Positions 5,422 to 6,024 of a stretch of 6,024 bases of DNA are shown piece by piece; the stretch's first letter is position 1; the number at the start of each line of letters is the position of its first letter. Source of the DNA: Enterococcaceae bacterium. GTDB taxonomy: Bacteria; Bacillota; Bacilli; Lactobacillales; Catellicoccaceae. The DNA is taken from assembly GCA_030150665.1 (NCBI GenBank), contig JASLFJ010000059.1:1-6024 (forward strand), read 5' to 3'. The translations under genes and the position numbers were made by a program. A model generated the notes under the pieces. The model saw nothing but the letters and a program-made list of their open reading frames with translations. It ran no database searches and was not told the origin of the DNA.

Positions 5422-6024
5422 AAGACTCCTTTCTCAATAAGATCATCAGAAATCATCAGTTGATCTAATATATATTCAAGCACTGTATTTTCTCGGTAAG
5501 TATCACATGCACGCAATCCTTGTCGAATATAGTCAATTTCTTGTTGAAGTAGCTGATAGGCCTGATGAATCCCATATAAACGAACATACGTGGTCTTATT
5601 ATGATCCTCATCTTTTCCTATTGTTTTTCCTAAATCCTCAGAAGTACTACATGCATCTAAAATATCATCTCGAATTTGAAATGCAAGTCCAAAATGCCGA
5701 GAAATATCTCGAATTTGTTTCATACATGGAGTATCAATATCTAATAACAATAATGGAGCTTCAAAGGCATACTCAATTAACGCCCCTGTTTTTCGCTCAT
5801 GCATCCATTGAAGTTGTTCTGCATCATATTCTTGAGCTTCTCCTAATAAATCAGCAGCTTGACCTGAAATCATGCCATGTGTGCCAATTGCACGTGCTAA
5901 CTTCTGAATTAATAACAGTCTTAAAGAACCGCTAATTTCTAATTTACTGAGTAAATGAAAACTTTCTGTTAATAAACCATCTCCTGCTAAAACCGCAATT
6001 CCTTCTCCATAAACAACATGATTC
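5418..6024 (-). CDS. ispA: Polyprenyl (farnesyl/geranyl) diphosphate synthase, C-terminal part
   Basis: This enzyme condenses isopentenyl diphosphate with allylic diphosphates to make geranyl or farnesyl diphosphate, the precursor of undecaprenyl carrier lipid and menaquinone side chains. The frame is open to the right edge, giving 201 residues plus the stop. By comparison with the family about 90 N-terminal residues, including the first Asp-rich motif, lie outside. Visible motifs, numbered from the edge: HVVYGE (2-7), AGDGLLT (13-19), GMISGQAADL (50-59), HERKTGALI (75-83), the second Asp-rich motif FQIRDDILD (115-123), and GKTIGKDEDHNKTTY (132-146). The internal ATG at 5871-5873 is not the start, because conserved motifs continue upstream of it. 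The TGA stop overlaps the tlyA ATG by four bases. xseA and xseB would be expected upstream. Product chain length is not certain. Confidence 0.95.
   Translation of the reverse strand, partial: NHVVYGEGIAVLAGDGLLTESFHLLSKLEISGSLRLLLIQKLARAIGTHGMISGQAADLLGEAQEYDAEQLQWMHERKTGALIEYAFEAPLLLLDIDTPCMKQIRDISRHFGLAFQIRDDILDACSTSEDLGKTIGKDEDHNKTTYVRLYGIHQAYQLLQQEIDYIRQGLRACDTYRENTVLEYILDQLMISDDLIEKGVL

Noticed and set aside
5418..5873. ispA beginning at the internal ATG at 5871-5873
   Set aside because: The frame continues upstream with conserved synthase motifs (HVVYGE, AGDGLLT), so this Met is internal (GMISGQAADL) and the gene runs off the edge.
5507..5935. 142-codon plus-strand open frame
   Set aside because: It lies antisense inside ispA, whose conserved synthase motifs establish the minus frame. 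It has no family-like motif and shows the composition of a shadow frame.
1..6024. Mobile elements, CRISPR arrays, tRNA/rRNA genes, riboswitches, or a new defence or biosynthetic system
   Set aside because: No terminal repeats, transposase motifs, regularly spaced repeats, tRNA-like folds or conserved leader structures were recognised. No gap exceeds 140 bases and every gene fits a known family.

Overview
The window looks like chromosomal core-genome DNA from a low-GC member of the Lactobacillales, most like Enterococcaceae and relatives (Enterococcus, Vagococcus, Catellicoccus, Melissococcus). This rests on the AT-rich sequence, the strong AGGAGG-type ribosome sites, and small DUF3397 and DUF4044 membrane-protein genes beside the division cluster. 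The genus is inferred, not proven. No mobile element, tRNA, rRNA or CRISPR array is visible.

Layout by position. 1-659 is the start of a class B penicillin-binding protein gene (pbp2X/pbpX type), minus strand, cut by the window edge. 659-1099 is ftsL and 1114-2067 is rsmH (mraW), both minus. These three are the front of the dcw (division and cell wall) operon, read right to left. 2068-2193 is an intergenic region holding a terminator and the probable rsmH promoter region. 2194-2562 is a four-helix membrane protein of the DUF3397 type, minus. 2563-2702 is a divergent promoter region. 2703-2858 is a 51-residue, one-helix protein of the DUF4044 type and the only plus-strand gene. A hairpin terminator at 2870-2903 lies between it and recN (2887-4590, minus). 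recN follows tlyA (4603-5421) and ispA (5418 to beyond the right edge) in a tight minus-strand operon.

The genes form two conserved blocks. The ispA-tlyA-recN operon covers isoprenoid precursor synthesis, rRNA ribose methylation and double-strand-break repair. The rsmH-ftsL-pbpX operon covers 16S rRNA methylation and septal wall synthesis. The two small membrane-protein genes sit between them.

The notable features are absences and junctions. Two transcription-factor genes that usually sit in these blocks are missing: mraZ, normally just before rsmH, and argR/ahrC, normally between tlyA and recN. The DUF3397 gene is closed off from rsmH by a strong terminator whose hairpin abuts its stop codon. 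The last codons of recN lie inside the hairpin that terminates the converging DUF4044 gene. I found no sign of a new multi-gene system; the region reads as streamlined housekeeping DNA.
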